Origin: a virus
Strand: one strand, 5' to 3'
DNA: 64,000 bases
IMG/VR virus record: IMGVR_UViG_3300023175_001370
Span: 1 to 64,000 of that record
Shown here: one piece after another, positions 1-7,991 of the stretch
How positions within the stretch are numbered: position 1 is the stretch's first letter
How the letters are laid out: each line of letters begins with the position of its first letter
Notes under the pieces: generated by a model
The model's input: the letters and a program-made list of their open reading frames with translations, nothing else
Told to the model about the DNA's origin: nothing
Databases searched by the model: none
Made by a program: the position numbers and the translations under genes

Positions 1-227
1 ATGCTACAGTTATCTACTCTACTAAAGTTTCTGCTGGCCAGTCTATTGAAATTGCCCTAGCTGAACTACTAGAAGTTGGTAACAGTATTCTAGGCGGTGA
101 TGGTGTTTTCCCAGCGGGACCCGACTTACTTACATTAGCTGTTCAACCTCAGGTTACAACGGGTATTAGTTTCAATTCACCGTATAAAGTTTCTGGTAAA
201 GTATCTTGGGCTGAATCACAGGCATAA
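1..227 (+). CDS. C-terminal end of a virion-type protein (partial)
   Basis: An open frame runs in from the window edge (first full codon at position 3) and stops with TAA at 225-227, giving about 74 residues. The sequence is Ala/Ser/Val/Gly rich and ends in SWAESQA, with no recognisable domain. It lies directly upstream of a terminator and a run of virion-type genes, so a structural or tail protein is the most likely identity, from context only. Confidence 0.55.
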   Translation, partial: ATVIYSTKVSAGQSIEIALAELLEVGNSILGGDGVFPAGPDLLTLAVQPQVTTGISFNSPYKVSGKVSWAESQA

Positions 228-248
228 TAAAAAATTGACAAATTTTGT

Positions 249-290
249 ATAATCATCTGAGTTAATTAATTAACTTGGATGATTATTTTT
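249..290 (+). terminator. Rho-independent terminator
   Basis: A perfect 9-bp stem (249-257 with 278-286) encloses a loop that is itself a TTAATTAA-type palindrome, followed by a T-run at 286-290. It separates the partial upstream gene from the late gene at 354. Confidence 0.7.
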
Positions 291-301
291 ACTCCTATAA
301 T

Positions 302-310
302 AATAAATAC
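302..310 (+). promoter_or_regulatory. Late-promoter-like motif AATAAATAC
   Basis: Variant of the recurrent 9-mer GATAAATAC, resembling the T4 late promoter TATAAATA. It sits just after a terminator and 43 nt before the ATG at 354. Confidence 0.5.
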
Positions 311-353
311 AATTGAAGAGAGCTAAATCATTTTACAATAGGAGATATCTATC

Positions 354-1841
354 ATGCCGCTTAACTTTCCAGTTAACCCCTCTGAGGGGCAAACAGTCAC
401 TATAAATGCAACAGAATTTGTTTATAAGGCTGCTCAAGGTGCATGGAAAAAGATAACAGATAACCCAGAAACTATCCAAGAACTATCTAATGTCAGTTTA
501 GATGTCGTACCAGAAACGTTAACTTTTGCAGTAGATGCGGTTGGCTCTGGTGGTAGTCCAGATTGGCTTTGGACCTGGAAATCTGGTGCTTTACCATATG
601 CACGAACAACGATCACAAACCAAGCACAAGCAAGTGTTCCACTATATGCGCTTGGAACATATACGCTCTATAATTTCGCCGCACACGAAATGCACGGAAA
701 TCTATCTCAAACGCACGGAATTCACTTAAAGTGGATAGAAGGAGCTGGGACACAAAACAACATTGATTGGTCTACAAGCACATACAATGTTCCAAATATT
801 ACTATTGAAGGAGTAAACGGCGATGCTCCTGCTACAGTACAGAGATTAAATATTAATGTTCCTGAGGTTATTACACCGCCTACACTTGTACCACCAACAG
901 TTACTTATACAGTGACACACAGTTCGGGCGCATATCAATTTGGAAATGTTGCAAATGATGAAGCTAATCCAGACTTAGGTCCTTTTTATCGTGGAGGCAC
1001 ATATACATTTAATGTAAATGCTAGTGGTCATCCATTCTATTTAACAACAGATAACGGTTCAAGTTTTACGGCTGGCACATATGCGTTTGAATATACAAAC
1101 GGCGTAACGGGTAGTAGAACTGATAATGGAACTGTTACATTTACTGTTCCAGAAAATGCACCTGACACACTGTATTATCAATGTGGTAATCACAGTTCAA
1201 TGCGTGGTAGTATTACAATTAAAGACTTAGCAGTTGAAACAAACAGTGCTGGTAACTATATTGTGTATTTTCAACACACACAAGAAAAACATATGACACC
1301 AGTTGAATTACGACCAAAGCCAGGTATTACTGGTCAAGTTTGTCTTGTTTATGATGCTTCTCAAGGTAAATTCGTGCCGCAAGATATAGCTGATTACTTA
1401 GAAAAAACTGTAGTTATGCAAGAAAAAGTTGGTGATATTGCTGATGACAAAATCGATGCTGCGATTGCCGGTGGTGAAATTGTTAGTCTAACAAATGTAA
1501 GAGATGACACAATATTCTCTATAAATTTAAGTCAACAAGGCGAGTTAGAAACTCACACAGGTACGGCAAGATGGTATGCACCATTTGATTTAACAATTAC
1601 TGATATAGACGCAAGAGTTACAAATTCAGCAGACCAAGAAATTCAAATGGATGTTAGAAGAAACGGTATAGTTATGAAAAATTTAACAATAACTGCCGGT
1701 TTATTTACAGGAGGAACTAACTCTCCTGAATTCGGAATGGCAGAGGGTGACTATCTGACATTAGATACAACACAAGTAGGTAGCGCAATTAAAGGATCCA
1801 ACTTAGTTGTACAATTTAAATATAAAAAGTCAACAATTTAA
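354..1841 (+). CDS. Virion/tail-fibre-like protein with cupredoxin-like domain
   Basis: A 495-residue beta-rich, Thr/Asn/Gly-rich protein of the kind found in tail-fibre regions. Residues about 184-292 look like a small cupredoxin: a GHPFYL strand with His226, then YYQCGNHSSMRG giving Cys277, His280 and Met283. This is the His...Cys-x2-His-xn-Met ligand pattern of plastocyanin-type copper sites. A second His cluster (His111, 114, 121, 124) lies nearer the N-terminus. The C-terminal third looks like a generic fibre or capsid-decoration fold. GGAG ahead of the ATG supports the start. It is the first gene of a late-promoter unit. The copper site is inferred from spacing alone; a structural, copper-free fold remains possible. 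Confidence 0.6.
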   Translation: MPLNFPVNPSEGQTVTINATEFVYKAAQGAWKKITDNPETIQELSNVSLDVVPETLTFAVDAVGSGGSPDWLWTWKSGALPYARTTITNQAQASVPLYALGTYTLYNFAAHEMHGNLSQTHGIHLKWIEGAGTQNNIDWSTSTYNVPNITIEGVNGDAPATVQRLNINVPEVITPPTLVPPTVTYTVTHSSGAYQFGNVANDEANPDLGPFYRGGTYTFNVNASGHPFYLTTDNGSSFTAGTYAFEYTNGVTGSRTDNGTVTFTVPENAPDTLYYQCGNHSSMRGSITIKDLAVETNSAGNYIVYFQHTQEKHMTPVELRPKPGITGQVCLVYDASQGKFVPQDIADYLEKTVVMQEKVGDIADDKIDAAIAGGEIVSLTNVRDDTIFSINLSQQGELETHTGTARWYAPFDLTITDIDARVTNSADQEIQMDVRRNGIVMKNLTITAGLFTGGTNSPEFGMAEGDYLTLDTTQVGSAIKGSNLVVQFKYKKSTI

Positions 1842-1863
1842 CTAGTTAAACGGAGAACAAAAA

Positions 1864-2118
1864 ATGAATTTTGATCTAGTAAAAAATGTAAAGACTGAAG
1901 ATGAAAATGGTGATGTAGTAGAAACTACTGTTACTATTGGACATCGTGCAGTTTTAGATAATGGAGTTTTAGAAGTCTTTATGATTTTAGAAGACGGAAC
2001 TGAAACTAGACTAATCCATCAGCCATGGAAATTTGTGGCGGGTGTTAGAACAAACTGGGATAATATCGAAGAAGGTGTTGCTTGGTTTAAAGCAGAAAAC
2101 GATCACGTGGGAGAATAA
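1864..2118 (+). CDS. Small hypothetical protein in tail-fibre operon
   Basis: An 84-residue acidic protein (MNFDLVKNVKTEDENGDVVE...) that I do not recognise. It has alternating short beta-like segments and a Trp-containing C-terminal half (HQPWKF, TNWDNIEEGVAWF). It lies 22 nt after the cupredoxin-like fibre protein and 3 nt before the next fibre-like gene, with CGGAGAA as ribosome-binding site. It may be a small virion component or a fibre chaperone; neither can be shown from the sequence. Confidence 0.6.
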   Translation: MNFDLVKNVKTEDENGDVVETTVTIGHRAVLDNGVLEVFMILEDGTETRLIHQPWKFVAGVRTNWDNIEEGVAWFKAENDHVGE

Positions 2119-2121
2119 GAT

Positions 2122-3933
2122 ATGGCAAAAGTATATTCGTATCAAGGCGATGGCAACTGGCCAGCAGTGCTAGAAGATCCAAGAGCAAACAATAATGGTT
2201 TTTATTTCTATGGAAATAGACACGACAAAACAAGTTTAACACCGCAATTTAATTCAAGATTAAATTTTAGCACTGGTGGTGGATATTCTGCAAGTAGTTA
2301 CTTTTATGCATATACAAGTACAAGCTATGAAAGATATCAACATCTATCATTAAATAAACTGACAGTGCACCAGCCACAGTGGTATACAACAAGTGATGGT
2401 GCTATTAACAATATTCCCGATGACAGTGCTTGGAGACATATGGATGAAAATATGTTCTCAAATGTTGGTGGACTAAGAGTTTATCAAAACGCTGATGGTA
2501 GTAAAAAAGCATTTGGTTTTTGGGGTGGATATAATACTAGCGAGGCATTTACTCTTTGGTCAAATGTTCCATCAGATTCTACATATTTACATGAAACAAG
2601 ACCTGTAGTAAATTCAACTGGATCAAGTTACTTTGTAGATTTCATTGGTATTGAAGATTCAGAACATAATGGATATGTTTTTGGGTCACGTAAGCACACA
2701 AGCAACTTCTATCCTCAATACTACATGCAATCAAAAGGTAGTGGGTTCCCATCATCTTGGGGTAGTACCTATGATACTACATTTAGTGGTATGACTTCTT
2801 ATTGGGGGATTCAAGGTCTAGGAAAATCAGCAGTAGACGGTGAAATGATGTGGGTAGGAGCATATGCTAATACTGGAACTAACTCAAATGCAATTAAAAT
2901 TAATAAAACAACAAGAGATGGAGATGGATATCCAACTCAGACTGTTTTACACGATGTATTAGGTGGTGATGTAGTTACTGCAGCCGGTACACACCAAGGT
3001 GGTAACAACATGAATGGTATTGGAATTTGGCATACATATTCAAAAACATTCGATGATCCAAGAGCAGCTGGTAAAAAATGTTTCTATAAGGCATGGTTTG
3101 ATTCATACGGTGATTTCCATCCATTTCTAACGACTTGGACATTAGCTGATGATACTTTTGTAACTGAGACTGATATTTCAATCACAGGCGATAAGAGTAC
3201 AGTACATGCGTCATTGGTCGCACACACAACAGATACAGGGCAGACCCATCACGGGACACCAATTCTTTGTGAACAATTATATAGTAACTCGACACGTTAT
3301 GTTGGATATTTCCCATTAGATTGTAAGCAAAAATACAGTGCAGAAGATGGATTTAAAACTTTCATCATGTATGAAGTTGATGCAGCAGATCCTAAGGCTC
3401 TTACATATCACAGTAAACTAGTTCTGTCAGAACCTGCAAGAAATTTAATCTGGTTAAACGATGATAGAACATTAATGGGACTATTCTTCAAAACTACATT
3501 TAAAATGTATGCATGGAATGATGTATCAGGTTGGGTTGAAACATCTGTTATAGGTGATGCTGTTCACGCAATAGGTCGTGACTCACTAGATAGAATTTGG
3601 TATACAACAAAAACAAATGCAATGTCTGAAAACTATGCTGATATTAATCTTCTATCACCTACTCTACCGGTAACAGTAGATATTACACCTGAACTAAGTT
3701 CATATGCTTATGGTGGTTCTGATATTACTTCTTACATCAATGTTTCGGCTCTTAACGCTTCTGGCGCAAGAATTGCTACTAACGTAAGACTAGTAATTGA
3801 AGGTTCATCTATGACTTTCACAGATGGTTCAACAACTAAAACAGTTACAACATTAACTACTGGTGATCTACAAGTAGGAACAGTCGTAACAGGTGCAGGA
3901 TATACAAACGTAACAGCAAGTATTGAACTGTAA
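2122..3933 (+). CDS. Large tail-fibre/virion-like protein
   Basis: A 603-residue protein rich in Tyr, Ser, Asn, Thr and Gly, with repeated aromatic motifs such as GFYFYGNRHDK, FGFWGGYNT and YVGYFPLDCK. The composition fits an extended beta-sheet fibre or adhesin. The last 100 residues form a Thr/Val-rich segment ending TNVTASIEL. No enzymatic motif was seen. It starts 3 nt after the previous stop (GGGAGAATAAGATATG), so it is probably translationally coupled. Receptor binding or tail decoration is inferred from composition and position. Confidence 0.6.
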   Translation: MAKVYSYQGDGNWPAVLEDPRANNNGFYFYGNRHDKTSLTPQFNSRLNFSTGGGYSASSYFYAYTSTSYERYQHLSLNKLTVHQPQWYTTSDGAINNIPDDSAWRHMDENMFSNVGGLRVYQNADGSKKAFGFWGGYNTSEAFTLWSNVPSDSTYLHETRPVVNSTGSSYFVDFIGIEDSEHNGYVFGSRKHTSNFYPQYYMQSKGSGFPSSWGSTYDTTFSGMTSYWGIQGLGKSAVDGEMMWVGAYANTGTNSNAIKINKTTRDGDGYPTQTVLHDVLGGDVVTAAGTHQGGNNMNGIGIWHTYSKTFDDPRAAGKKCFYKAWFDSYGDFHPFLTTWTLADDTFVTETDISITGDKSTVHASLVAHTTDTGQTHHGTPILCEQLYSNSTRYVGYFPLDCKQKYSAEDGFKTFIMYEVDAADPKALTYHSKLVLSEPARNLIWLNDDRTLMGLFFKTTFKMYAWNDVSGWVETSVIGDAVHAIGRDSLDRIWYTTKTNAMSENYADINLLSPTLPVTVDITPELSSYAYGGSDITSYINVSALNASGARIATNVRLVIEGSSMTFTDGSTTKTVTTLTTGDLQVGTVVTGAGYTNVTASIEL

Positions 3934-3951
3934 TTTTCAAAGGAGAAGTAA

Positions 3952-5349
3952 ATGACATTATCAATTAACACTTTTTCAAAAAGTCTTACAATTGATACGC
4001 ATTACGCTCGTACTCCAGCAGCATTCCCGGTTAATATCGCCGGGAGTGCTGTCAATATAAACATTGTTGATACATCTGGTGCAAATAGCCACACTAGTGA
4101 TATACATAAAGTTGATTTTTGGACATCAAAAGCAAAAACAAATTATGTTAATAGAATGGTGAACGGCAGTTTTAGTGTTAATTCTTCTTTAACATCTAAT
4201 AACGCATATGCACAAGTAGATACAAAATATAACGGTAATAATTGGATCAAAAATTCAGATATAAATATGCCTGATTTATTTGGACCAACTAACACAGTTA
4301 ATTATAAAGTATCTAGTATGAACGATTTATATAGTGGAGGCCCGGTACAATATGGTCTAATGACCGAATTTGTAATTGATAATACCGCTTATGATGATCC
4401 CAATTATTGGAATTTTTATAATAGTGATATTATCAACGACGGTGACAGCGGTGAAATAACATTTGCAGGCAACAAACCTCAAAACTGGGGGTTCTTATAT
4501 TTTGGTGTTGCATATCAAGATATGAACAGCACAAATATAAATGCATCCAGAGGTGGGGCAGAATCTGATACTTTAGCAACTTCTAATTATCAAATATTTT
4601 TAGACTTTGATGATTATCCTGAATATAGTACAGACTTAGCTAGAAGATTTCATAGTTATACTTATACTGGATACTCTGCGAGTAATACAATGGGTTACAG
4701 ATATAGTAGAACAGGTAATAATATTACTTTGGAATCATTTAATCCGTCAAATGGCAGCGCTATATATAATAGAACTGTAACGGTTGATCCTGCGGAAGAT
4801 ACAAGACTATTCTTAGCGGCTATGCCTAGTAGTTCATTAGTTGCTGGAACTTATGATGTTCTATCACAATCTGGTACTCCAGAATTTCGTGATGTTAGTG
4901 GAGGACCTATACAAGTTTCAACACAAGATCACAATACTTTTGAGTTTCCAGAAATAACTTCAATGGATTCTGGTAATTTTACAGGTATACTTGGAGAAAC
5001 AAATTTTGTTACATCTAAAACTATAGATAAAACATCGTATTCTAATTCTTCAATCAGTATCAATAGTGTTCCTACTAATTTAGTAGGAGAATATACTTCT
5101 GATAATTATAAGACAGAATTTTGGGTAAGTGCCGATAAAGGACAAACTAGCAAAACACAAGCAGACGCTAGAACAGTAACATTCTTTATTGTCAATGAAG
5201 CTGATATTATGTTCTTAGATAAAGACGGAATACAAACTTTTGAACAAGTTACACCGTTTAATGATCCAATCCCGCCAGTTGATTCTACAACAGGAGTTAA
5301 TGGTGGTTCTGGTGGCGGAACAAGCGGTCCAGTACAGACTTGGTTCTAA
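3952..5349 (+). CDS. Tail-fibre/virion-like protein
   Basis: A 465-residue Ser/Thr/Asn-rich protein without recognisable enzymatic motifs. It ends in a Gly-rich segment (VNGGSGGGTSGPVQTWF), a flexible tail seen in some phage fibre or hinge proteins. AAAGGAGAAGTAAATG gives a strong ribosome-binding site. It is the last gene before a clear terminator and so closes the late fibre operon that starts near 354. Structural role inferred from context. Confidence 0.6.
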   Translation: MTLSINTFSKSLTIDTHYARTPAAFPVNIAGSAVNINIVDTSGANSHTSDIHKVDFWTSKAKTNYVNRMVNGSFSVNSSLTSNNAYAQVDTKYNGNNWIKNSDINMPDLFGPTNTVNYKVSSMNDLYSGGPVQYGLMTEFVIDNTAYDDPNYWNFYNSDIINDGDSGEITFAGNKPQNWGFLYFGVAYQDMNSTNINASRGGAESDTLATSNYQIFLDFDDYPEYSTDLARRFHSYTYTGYSASNTMGYRYSRTGNNITLESFNPSNGSAIYNRTVTVDPAEDTRLFLAAMPSSSLVAGTYDVLSQSGTPEFRDVSGGPIQVSTQDHNTFEFPEITSMDSGNFTGILGETNFVTSKTIDKTSYSNSSISINSVPTNLVGEYTSDNYKTEFWVSADKGQTSKTQADARTVTFFIVNEADIMFLDKDGIQTFEQVTPFNDPIPPVDSTTGVNGGSGGGTSGPVQTWF

Positions 5350-5379
5350 TATATCGTTAGACACATTTAAAAGATTAGT

Positions 5380-5407
5380 AATCCCCTCTTGTAGGGGATT
5401 ATTTTTT
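5380..5407 (+). terminator. Rho-independent terminator
   Basis: A perfect 8-bp GC-containing stem (5380-5387 with 5393-5400) with a 5-nt loop, followed by a six-T run. It ends the fibre operon. Confidence 0.85.
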
Positions 5408-5428
5408 GCCATTTTTACAATTTAAAAA

Positions 5429-5437
5429 GATAAATAC
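5429..5437 (+). promoter_or_regulatory. Late-promoter-like motif GATAAATAC
   Basis: Exact copy of the recurrent motif, directly after a terminator and 25 nt before the ATG at 5463. Confidence 0.65.
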
Positions 5438-5462
5438 AAGTATAATTACGAAGAGGTGTATT

Positions 5463-5801
5463 ATGAGAAAAGATAGCTTTTGGTGGATAGCACCTGAATA
5501 TTTCAGTAGATGGAGATTATTTCCACGTGCTTTTATTACGATGTATATCTATCTACTCTGGAGAGTAGTTGAGTGGTTCATGGCATTGCCTGATCCGTCA
5601 ATGGAACAAGCAGGTCTAGTTTCAGTTATCGTTGGCGCCGGCGCTGCGTGGTTTGGTCTATATGTTAATTCAAGTTCATCTACCTTTGTCGCTGAGGTTG
5701 ATACAAGACAAACAGGATCTATGGGTGGTTCAACTAAAATGACTGCTAAAGAAAAGCGTGACTATAATGAATATAATGATTATGACGGAGATAAGTTTTA
5801 A
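5463..5801 (+). CDS. Small two-helix membrane protein, holin-like
   Basis: A 112-residue protein with two hydrophobic helices, at about residues 20-40 (ITMYIYLLWRVVEWFMAL) and 50-68 (GLVSVIVGAGAAWFGLYV), and a polar Lys/Glu/Asp/Asn-rich C-terminal tail. The start at 5463 is preferred over an upstream in-frame codon because it follows the ribosome-binding site AAGAGGTG and gives a protein beginning MRKDSFWW. Two helices, small size and late expression fit a holin or a holin-like membrane protein. No lysin gene is adjacent, so this is only likely. It overlaps the next gene by one base (TAATG). Confidence 0.5.
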   Translation: MRKDSFWWIAPEYFSRWRLFPRAFITMYIYLLWRVVEWFMALPDPSMEQAGLVSVIVGAGAAWFGLYVNSSSSTFVAEVDTRQTGSMGGSTKMTAKEKRDYNEYNDYDGDKF

Positions 5802-6256
5802 TGAAGTCTTTTAAGCATCACATACGTCTTGGTTTAGACGAAGAACTTGATAAGCATGATATATCAGGCATACTAACAGTTTTAACAAAGTCTGTACCTA
5901 ATATGTTTGAAGCTAAAGAAGAAGGCTCGGCTGTTCACTATCACACTGAGGGCGATACACATATGTATGACTTTAAGATAAGCCGTTCATTAACAGAAGC
6001 GGAAACTGAAGTAATATTAAAACTTATTGAAGAATGGACAGATAAAGATTTTGTCTTAGAAATAACAACAACAGAAGATTATTTTCTACCAGAAACAGAA
6101 TATGAAATGGATATAACTGCTATTAAACACAATCGTTGGGTAGATACTAAAGTACAAGAGGGTTGGAGATACGGTTTAGAATTTAGCGAAGAACACAAGA
6201 CTGATCCTAGAATGAGACCGTACCACGAACTAACAGAAAAGTTAAAGAATATGTAG
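5801..6256 (+). CDS. RyR-domain protein
   Basis: A 151-residue protein with two parts. Residues 1-100 are an acidic, unrecognised domain. Residues about 103-150 match the RyR repeat family (named from ryanodine receptors): a W-x-D-x-K-VQEGWRYG core, then EEHKTDPRMRPYHEL, which is the order of conserved positions in that family. RyR domains also occur in bacterial and phage proteins, where their role is largely unknown; ligand or nucleotide binding has been proposed. It is coupled to the holin-like gene by a TAATG junction. Confidence 0.6.
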   Translation: MKSFKHHIRLGLDEELDKHDISGILTVLTKSVPNMFEAKEEGSAVHYHTEGDTHMYDFKISRSLTEAETEVILKLIEEWTDKDFVLEITTTEDYFLPETEYEMDITAIKHNRWVDTKVQEGWRYGLEFSEEHKTDPRMRPYHELTEKLKNM

Positions 6257-6263
6257 AAAGTGC

Positions 6264-6292
6264 TTGACACTCATGTAATAATAATGTATTAT
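6264..6292 (+). promoter_or_regulatory. Sigma70-like promoter for the Fe-S gene set
   Basis: TTGACA at 6264-6269, a 17-nt spacer, and TATTAT at 6287-6292. It lies just downstream of the RyR gene and 26 nt ahead of the HscB-like ATG at 6318. Confidence 0.7.
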
Positions 6293-6317
6293 GTATAGTG
6301 TATAAGTAGGTAAATAA

Positions 6318-6857
6318 ATGTCTGGTACAAAGAAAAGTTACAATCTCAATGAAAAGAATTATTTTAAATTCTTTGGGATACAACAAAAACAAAATATTAG
6401 TGTGCGTAGCCTAACAGCACATTATAAGAAGATCCTTACCATTCTTAAGAATGAAGAGGATAGCTTTTCCAATAGAGAAAAAATTGATTTTGCTACACGT
6501 TCATTTGAAACATTGGCGGATCCGATTTCCCGTGCAAGATATTTAATTGAACTAAACGGCTACGAAAGCGATGTTAGAGATAGTGCCGAACCAAGTGATT
6601 TTGTTTTTGTAAATCAACTTAATCATCAATACGAAACCGCTAATACAGTTGAAGAGATTGAAGAGTTTATACTAGAACTTAAAAGTCAAACTACATTTAT
6701 CAAAGAACAGATAGAAGAAAGTATTGACATCTACGAAAACTACAAAATTGCTGCAGGTCTTTTAAACAGGTTTTATGAAATATCAAATATTCATAACAGG
6801 TCTAAACAAAAGAAAACAGAAATAGAAGCAGGAATTAAGTATGTTGTATTTGACTGA
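6318..6857 (+). CDS. HscB-like Fe-S co-chaperone without an HPD motif
   Basis: A 179-residue protein with the layout of HscB, the J-domain co-chaperone that delivers IscU to HscA. The N-terminal YFKFFGI corresponds to the YFTLFGL-type start of HscB. The middle has the DFATRSFETLADPISRARYLIELNGYE segment typical of the family. The C-terminal part is the helical client-binding domain. The loop that should carry the invariant His-Pro-Asp of J-domains reads KNEED (about residues 44-48), so Hsp70 ATPase stimulation is probably lost. Two A-type carrier genes follow directly, the first overlapping by 17 nt, which supports a role in Fe-S cluster handling. It could be a scaffold-binding variant or a decoy. 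Confidence 0.65.
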   Translation: MSGTKKSYNLNEKNYFKFFGIQQKQNISVRSLTAHYKKILTILKNEEDSFSNREKIDFATRSFETLADPISRARYLIELNGYESDVRDSAEPSDFVFVNQLNHQYETANTVEEIEEFILELKSQTTFIKEQIEESIDIYENYKIAAGLLNRFYEISNIHNRSKQKKTEIEAGIKYVVFD

Positions 6858-7164
6858 GACAGCGGAAAAACGAATTAAAAAATGGACAGAAAACGAAAGT
6901 GATAAGATTGTAAGAATATCAATAAAAACAGCCGGATGTACAGGTCTTATGTACGAAGTTGTACTAGATAATTCTTACAACATACTTGAAGATCATGTTA
7001 TAAATTATAATGGTATTAGCATTCTAGTAGAAAATAAATACTTGAATGCAATAAACGGTGCCACCCTTGATTATGTCACCGAGGGGTTAAATTCTCATTT
7101 TGAGTTAATAGATAATCCAAATGAAAAAGCAAGATGTGGGTGTGGGGAGAGTTTTACGATATGA
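6841..7164 (+). CDS. A-type Fe-S carrier (IscA/HesB-like), copy 1
   Basis: A 107-residue member of the IscA/SufA/ErpA/HesB family. The three cluster-ligand cysteines are present: one in TAGCTG near residue 35 and two in the C-terminal CGCGESF motif. A-type carriers accept Fe-S clusters from scaffolds and pass them to apo-enzymes. The gene overlaps the HscB-like gene upstream and shares an ATGA junction with a second A-type carrier downstream. A single copy of this family is known from other marine phages; the tandem arrangement with an HscB-like gene is less usual. Confidence 0.85.
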   Translation: MLYLTETAEKRIKKWTENESDKIVRISIKTAGCTGLMYEVVLDNSYNILEDHVINYNGISILVENKYLNAINGATLDYVTEGLNSHFELIDNPNEKARCGCGESFTI

Positions 7165-7484
7165 TATTTACGGAAGCGGCCGCGGCAAGAGCAAAAGAGA
7201 TAATCGAAGAACAGGGTGAACAATCGTCAACTGCGTTACGAGTATATGTAGAAGGCGGAGGGTGTCATGGATTTAGCTATGGATTTACATTTGCTAATGA
7301 TATAGAAGATGATGACACCGTAATAGAAACAGATGATGTTAAGTTGGTAATTGACAGTGCTAGTATTATGTATCTAAGTGATGCTAAGATAGACTTTATA
7401 ACAAGTATGCATGGCGACAGATTTACAATAGATAACCCAAATGCTACTACAACGTGTGGGTGTGGGTCCAGCTTTTCTATATAA
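7161..7484 (+). CDS. A-type Fe-S carrier (IscA/HesB-like), copy 2
   Basis: A 107-residue A-type carrier with GGGCHGFSYG holding the first ligand cysteine and a C-terminal CGCGSSFSI. The start at 7161 (MIFTEAAAARAKEII) overlaps the previous stop as ATGA; a longer in-frame start at 7134 would lie inside the preceding gene. The two carriers differ clearly in sequence, so they may serve different clients, as IscA and ErpA do in bacteria. A late-promoter motif follows immediately. Confidence 0.85.
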   Translation: MIFTEAAAARAKEIIEEQGEQSSTALRVYVEGGGCHGFSYGFTFANDIEDDDTVIETDDVKLVIDSASIMYLSDAKIDFITSMHGDRFTIDNPNATTTCGCGSSFSI

Positions 7485-7487
7485 CCA

Positions 7488-7496
7488 GATAAATAC
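7488..7496 (+). promoter_or_regulatory. Late-promoter-like motif GATAAATAC
   Basis: Exact motif copy starting 4 nt after the stop of the second A-type carrier and 36 nt before the ATG at 7533. Confidence 0.6.
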
Positions 7497-7532
7497 ATAC
7501 AATAATTTATTATAGTATGTTTGGAGATAGAT

Positions 7533-7991
7533 ATGATATTTTTACGTTGGTGGCTTTTCTTTTGCCTAACAATCCTAGCAACAACTGTTTGCTACTACTT
7601 TGGGTTCTTTAATGAACTACTAGACAAAGACGCAACACGACTTTCATTCGTAATTATCGCAGTCTATTTTTTAGCATCAACATATGTAGGAAAACTAACA
7701 TATGACCAACGTAGAGGAAAAGATTATTCAACAGGTATGAATGTATCTTGGTTCATAAGTGAATCTCTACTTACATTAGGTATGATAGGCACAGTTGCTG
7801 GTTTCATTATCATGTTGGGTGACAGTTTTGGATCAATAGATACAGCCAATCCAGAGACTCTAAAAGAAGCACTAAGTTCAATGGCTCTCGGTATGAGTAC
7901 AGCATTATATACAACATTAGTCGGTCTAGTCCTTAGTCAGGCTCTAAAGATACAATTAGTAAATCTTGAGTCTGGAGAGGATGATGGCTAA
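7533..7991 (+). CDS. MotA/TolQ/ExbB-family proton-channel-like protein
   Basis: A 152-residue membrane protein. Hydrophobic segments lie at about residues 5-27, 37-55, 73-95 and 118-142. The third and fourth carry LLTLGMIGTVAGFI and ALGMSTALYTTLVGLVL, the signature of the MotA/TolQ/ExbB channel fold, where these helices line a proton path. It is shorter than bacterial ExbB (about 240) because the long cytoplasmic parts are missing. GGAG 6 nt ahead favours the ATG at 7533. The next gene, an ExbD-like protein, overlaps the end, as expected for a 5:2-type stator pair. The role in a phage is unknown. Confidence 0.7.
   Translation: MIFLRWWLFFCLTILATTVCYYFGFFNELLDKDATRLSFVIIAVYFLASTYVGKLTYDQRRGKDYSTGMNVSWFISESLLTLGMIGTVAGFIIMLGDSFGSIDTANPETLKEALSSMALGMSTALYTTLVGLVLSQALKIQLVNLESGEDDG

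Noticed and set aside
235-253. TTGACA followed by TATAAT
   Set aside because: The spacing is only 7 nt, too short for a sigma70 promoter, and the TATAAT is part of a terminator stem.
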